From Proteromonas lacertae (taxonomy: Eukaryota > Sar > Bigyra > Opalinata > Proteromonadidae), in the NCBI GenBank assembly GCA_002245135.1, contig NGBS01000397.1, forward strand, positions 1 to 23,847: 23,847 nucleotides of DNA, in the 5' to 3' direction. Numbering within the stretch: the first letter of the stretch is position 1; the number at the start of each line of letters is the position of its first letter. The position numbers and the translations under genes were made by a program. The notes beneath the pieces are model-generated. The model worked only from the letters and a program-made list of their open reading frames with translations. It ran no database searches and had not been told where the DNA came from. Of the stretch, positions 20,452 through 23,847 are shown in pieces.

Positions 20452-22377
20452 TTAAATATCTTCTTTCATAAGTCTTTGATAAAGTGCTACTACTGGTAAT
20501 AACATTATCATTAGTTCTGACAAGAATAACATTATTTGTTCATGTAAGCTTAGTAAAAGTATCCAAGAATATTTTACTTTATTCTTTCTACAATAATTCA
20601 AATAGTATTTCATTTCTTCATTTGTCCATAATGAACATTTCATTTCTATTAAGGGATAATATTTATTTTTTAATGATTTTGAACAGATTGATTTTATCCC
20701 TTTCATTCTTATGTTATTCTCTTTTAGATTTATTGTTTTACATCTCCCACTATGATGTATTTCTTTTGTTAATAATAAAGCACTTTCATCATCTATTGAT
20801 ATTTTACTCAAGTTTATCTCATTATCATCATTTATTAACAAATCAAAATTCTTCAATAACAATCTAAATCCAACATTACCAATTGGATTATCTATTAAAC
20901 ACATAATTAAAACAAAATATATATACTGTGAATGGATAATCTTTCAATATTATCATTTTCTTCTAGATATTTCATCAGATATTCTACTCCAATTGAATCA
21001 ATATTATTTTCACTTACATTCAGTTTTATATCTTCATCAGTATTCTTTAAACCATCTAATACATATTTTAGCCAATTGAAGATAATCCCATGTCTATTAT
21101 ATTACAAACGATTATTATTATACTTGAAAAATCAAGTGAATTATCATCATCCTTTGAGTATATATAAATGGGAAGATAATATTTTCATTCTTTCATCTCC
21201 TATCAAGTTTCCATTCAATTGAATGTGATAAATACACCAGAATGAACACAGATTGTTAATCAGTACTTCCATACTTTTATCTGTCAATTTATTATCTAAA
21301 TAAAACAATAATATTATACTATTATACTACTCAAATCTAACTTTTCTATTCCTCTCAACTCATTCAATCTTAAAGAGATGAATGATTTTAAAATATTATC
21401 ATCTATTTCTGAATTACTCAAATTTAAGTAATTATGATCTTTGATGTATTCTACTAATTCGGGAATGTCTTTGTCTATCAGTAATTCTTTACTTTCATTA
21501 AAATCAAAGTCTATTTTGGATATAGGAAATTGGGAAAACAAGGATTTTAATCCTTTCGAATAAACTTATTACATCTAATATCGATTTTCTTAACATTTGG
21601 ATATTTATATAATTCTGATGATAATAACATCATTGATTCATCATTCAAATTCATTTCGTAAAGATATAATTCATTTCTATTGTTAATTAATAAATGTAAA
21701 TATGGAAGCAATATTTTCAAACCGTTTTCACCTATCGCATTACCTATTTCAATATAATATAAGAAATATAAATACAGCGAAGATCTATATATTTCACTTT
21801 CATATATGGAATTGCACTTATCAAGGATTCAATGAAATAAACTACTTAAATTGCAGGATATTAAATATAATTCTTGTAGATTTGGTATTTCAGATAATAA
21901 TGATACAAATAATGGTTGATATTGGCTTGGAATATTAAATCCATAATCACCTAAAGAAATAATAACAATATCAATTATACCAAATCTTAATTTTGTTGGA
22001 TTAATCAATTTCAATATTCTGAAGAAATAATCCATTCCTTCTTCACAAATACATACACATCCTATGTCAATTTTGATTATTTCTTTATCACATCTGACTT
22101 TATAAATATTAAATATCTTTTCATCTAAATAACACCTCTATTATCTTTACATTTATGACCCAATCTGAAATTTCACTTTATCTTTTATTGAATTATCTCC
22201 TTTACATACTTTCATCATCAACAATATTGACATGATCTTTCATCTGCTTTTCTATTGTATAATCTTATCAAATATTCTTGAATTTCTATTCAATAATATT
22301 ACTAACACATTATATATACTTTCTCTTTTGTTCAGCTCCACATAATATTTTGATTTAAAAGTTACAATTGGGCACAT
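20452..22377 (-). CDS. Leucine-rich repeat (RNI-type) protein with frame displacements
   Basis: Starts probably at ATG 22377 (MCPIVTFKSKYYVEL) and ends at TAA 20452. LRRs of ribonuclease-inhibitor type are clear from about 21870 onward: VKYIDLRCNAIGENGLKIL, NELYLYEMNLNDESMMLL, KKIDIRCNKF, EKLDLSNNKLTDKSMEVL, IQLNGNLIGDERM, NPIGNVGFRLLLKNF. Introns that restore the repeats are 21744-21775, 21296-21327, 21094-21123 and 20892-20926 (30-35 nt). The frame still changes by single bases in several places, for example near 21820, 21170 and 21070. The C-terminal end is hydrophobic and not recognised. LRR arrays are protein-binding scaffolds. The gene begins 27 bp after the kinase-like gene stops and could have been part of the same transcript or of one kinase-LRR gene. 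Confidence 0.6.
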
Positions 22378-22403
22378 TACTATCACATAATCATTATTGC
22401 ACA

Positions 22404-23268
22404 CTATTTCCTTTCTTCTTCACATATCATCACATTATCTTCTTCATCTTTTAATTTTTTATTCATTTTTATCATTTCTTTTCTTAACTCAGTTAAACTC
22501 AATCTATCTTCATTTTTCACTATTAACATTCTGTGTATCATCTCTTTCATCAATTCATCACATTCTACATCAATACTAAATTCACCTCTCACAATATTAT
22601 CTTTGGTTTTATCCATATTATTATCTTCATTAAATGCTAATTTCTTACAAATCATTTCATACAATATACAACCAATTGACCAAATCATACTTCGATCATT
22701 ATATTCTAATCCACTCAACTCTTCTGGACTTTTGAAGCAGATATCATACACTCTCAATTCATCTTTTTTTCTCAACATATTCAAGAATAAATCACATAAC
22801 TTTATTTCATCATAATTTCATATATTACATTACTACTCTTCAATTATCAACTACTATACCATTTTCATTTAATATCATCATAAGATTACATAATCCACAT
22901 ATCACACTACAGATTTCAGCATTGGATATTCTCTCACTCTTAATAATCTCTTCTAAATCTCTCATATAGTACATTCTTTCTAACACAATCATATTATCCG
23001 AGCATTTGAACATCTAATGGATAACATAAAAAGGAGCAATAATCTGACAACAAGCTGTTATTTTCACTAAATTTTTGGATTTTAGTATCATCTATACAAC
23101 ATGCATTCAAGATTTTTATCATTCTATTATCACTTTCATGTTCTACACAAAGATCAACTTCATTTACGCTCTTTTCGTTTCTTTCTTTTATCTATCAAAA
23201 TTACAATCAAATAATACTTTCATATCACATAATAATAGTGATTTTAATATTTTATCTATCAATTTCAT
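22404..23268 (-). CDS. Protein kinase-like (probable pseudokinase), frame-disrupted
   Basis: Start ATG 23268-23266, one 26-nt intron (23192-23217), stop TAG at 22404. The C-lobe is clear: SPEELSGLEYNDRSMIWSIG matches the APE motif and the DxWSxG helix F segment, then CILYEMI and a final helix with Arg (NEDRLSL). The active-site loop reads NGIVVDN.KSSNV where kinases have HRDLKxxN. The catalytic Asp is replaced by Asn, and the DFG motif reads CDLF. A catalytically inactive pseudokinase is likely. The N-lobe is poorly recognisable, and no glycine loop or VAIK lysine is seen. The frame moves by one base near 23010, 22836 and 22815. Real decay and assembly error are both possible. Confidence 0.55.
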
Positions 23269-23402
23269 TTTTGTAACGGATTAATTATTTATAAATATTT
23301 TATCGTTTCATTATCTTTATTTTTTATTTTTTCATTCTTATAAACAAACACAAATATATATAACTATTAGTAAAATGTCATACAGTACATCATTTTCAAT
23401 TT

Positions 23403-23847
23403 TTAAACTTTATCACTCCAACTTTTCAATTTCATTGTTCCATTCTTACTCAAATTCAAATGCATTTTATGAACCAAATCAAATAATACTGGCTCATGAC
23501 CAATTCCTTTACTACAACAATCTTTCTCAGCCATATTGTAATATTCTAACAATTGTTCTTTATACTCAGGATGAGCACAATGGCTGATGATTTCTTTTGC
23601 TCTCTGTCGTGGACCTAAACCTCGACAATCAGCTACACCTTGTTCAGTGACGATTACATCTAAATCATGCTCTGTATGGTCAATATGAGAACACATTGGA
23701 ACTATACAACTGATACCATGAGGATCATTCTTAGATTTTCGTACTGACGGAGTATGCATTATTGATAGATAAGAATTACGTAAGAAATCACCTGAACCTC
23801 CTAAACCATTTACCATTCGAGTTCCACCTATTAAACTACTGTTTGCA
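23403..23847 (-). CDS. ASCT: Acetyl-CoA hydrolase/acetate:succinate CoA-transferase, C-terminal part
   Basis: About 147 C-terminal residues are present; the gene continues past the right edge. The sequence shows the family motifs GGTRMVNGLGGSGDFLRN, IVPMCSHIDHTEHDLDVIVT, EQGVADCRGLGPRQRA and ISHCAHPEY, as in acetyl-CoA hydrolase/transferase family I (ACH1, ASCT1B). These enzymes swap CoA between acetate and succinate through a glutamyl-CoA intermediate. In hydrogenosomes and related organelles of anaerobic protists they make acetate and feed succinyl-CoA to ATP formation. The catalytic Glu is expected upstream of the visible part, or in this region; I could not assign it. The N-terminal targeting sequence is outside the window. 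The end is a TAA at 23403-23405. Confidence 0.92.
   Translation of the reverse strand, partial: ANSSLIGGTRMVNGLGGSGDFLRNSYLSIMHTPSVRKSKNDPHGISCIVPMCSHIDHTEHDLDVIVTEQGVADCRGLGPRQRAKEIISHCAHPEYKEQLLEYYNMAEKDCCSKGIGHEPVLFDLVHKMHLNLSKNGTMKLKSWSDKV

Noticed and set aside
20484-23284. Several plus-strand open frames opposite the LRR and kinase-like genes
   Set aside because: Hydrophobic Leu/Ser/His-rich translations typical of the antisense of AT-rich coding DNA; the minus strand carries LRR and kinase motifs.
1-23847. tRNA, rRNA, snRNA or CRISPR-like structures
   Set aside because: None recognised; the only regular repeats are the transposon termini and microsatellites.

Overview
The window is about 24 kb of very AT-rich, gene-dense DNA from a unicellular eukaryote. 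I could not place the species. Host genes use TAA, TAG and TGA as stops. They are split by extremely short introns, mostly 22-45 nt, with a GTAT start and a TAG end. The only metabolic clues are a GrpE-type Hsp70 nucleotide-exchange factor with a presequence-like N terminus and an acetate:succinate-type CoA-transferase. Together these suggest a mitochondrion-related organelle of an anaerobic or microaerophilic protist. The taxonomic guess is inference only.

Left part (1-9581): a RING-IBR-RING ubiquitin ligase runs off the left edge on the minus strand. Divergent from it is a long LRR-IQ-coiled-coil gene resembling LRRIQ3, whose last 1.7 kb needs repeated changes of frame. Then come a small acidic protein with a PP1-docking motif, a small EF-hand protein (minus), a complete casein kinase 1 and a complete nine-exon TPR protein. 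CK1 and the TPR gene each contain one atypical ~75-nt intron starting near ATATC, unlike the ~30-nt GT-AG introns elsewhere.

Middle part (9724-14700): a transposon island. A 4.5-kb Mutator-like element (MULE) has a perfect 9-bp target duplication and ~0.5-kb terminal inverted repeats, and it encodes a transposase with FLYWCH, DDE and SWIM parts. A 626-bp non-autonomous element is nested in its left repeat. The MULE also holds a second, oppositely oriented stretch that reads as protein only if TAA and TAG mean Gln; the FLYWCH finger of the transposase shows the same pattern. A short pogo/Tigger-type transposase relic lies just outside.

Right part (15090-23847): GrpE (minus, four exons) is followed by two divergent genes 81 bp apart that share a PH-like domain and an intron at the same codon. 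One is a soluble PH protein with a charged tail. The other is a predicted type I membrane protein with the PH domain on its cytoplasmic side. Next come an LRR gene and a pseudokinase-like gene (both minus, with several apparent single-base frame displacements), and the 3' part of the CoA-transferase gene at the right edge.

No rRNA, tRNA or CRISPR array was seen. Functional links are weak: the kinases, PH proteins, EF-hand protein and RVxF protein look like signalling parts, and GrpE plus CoA-transferase like organelle parts.
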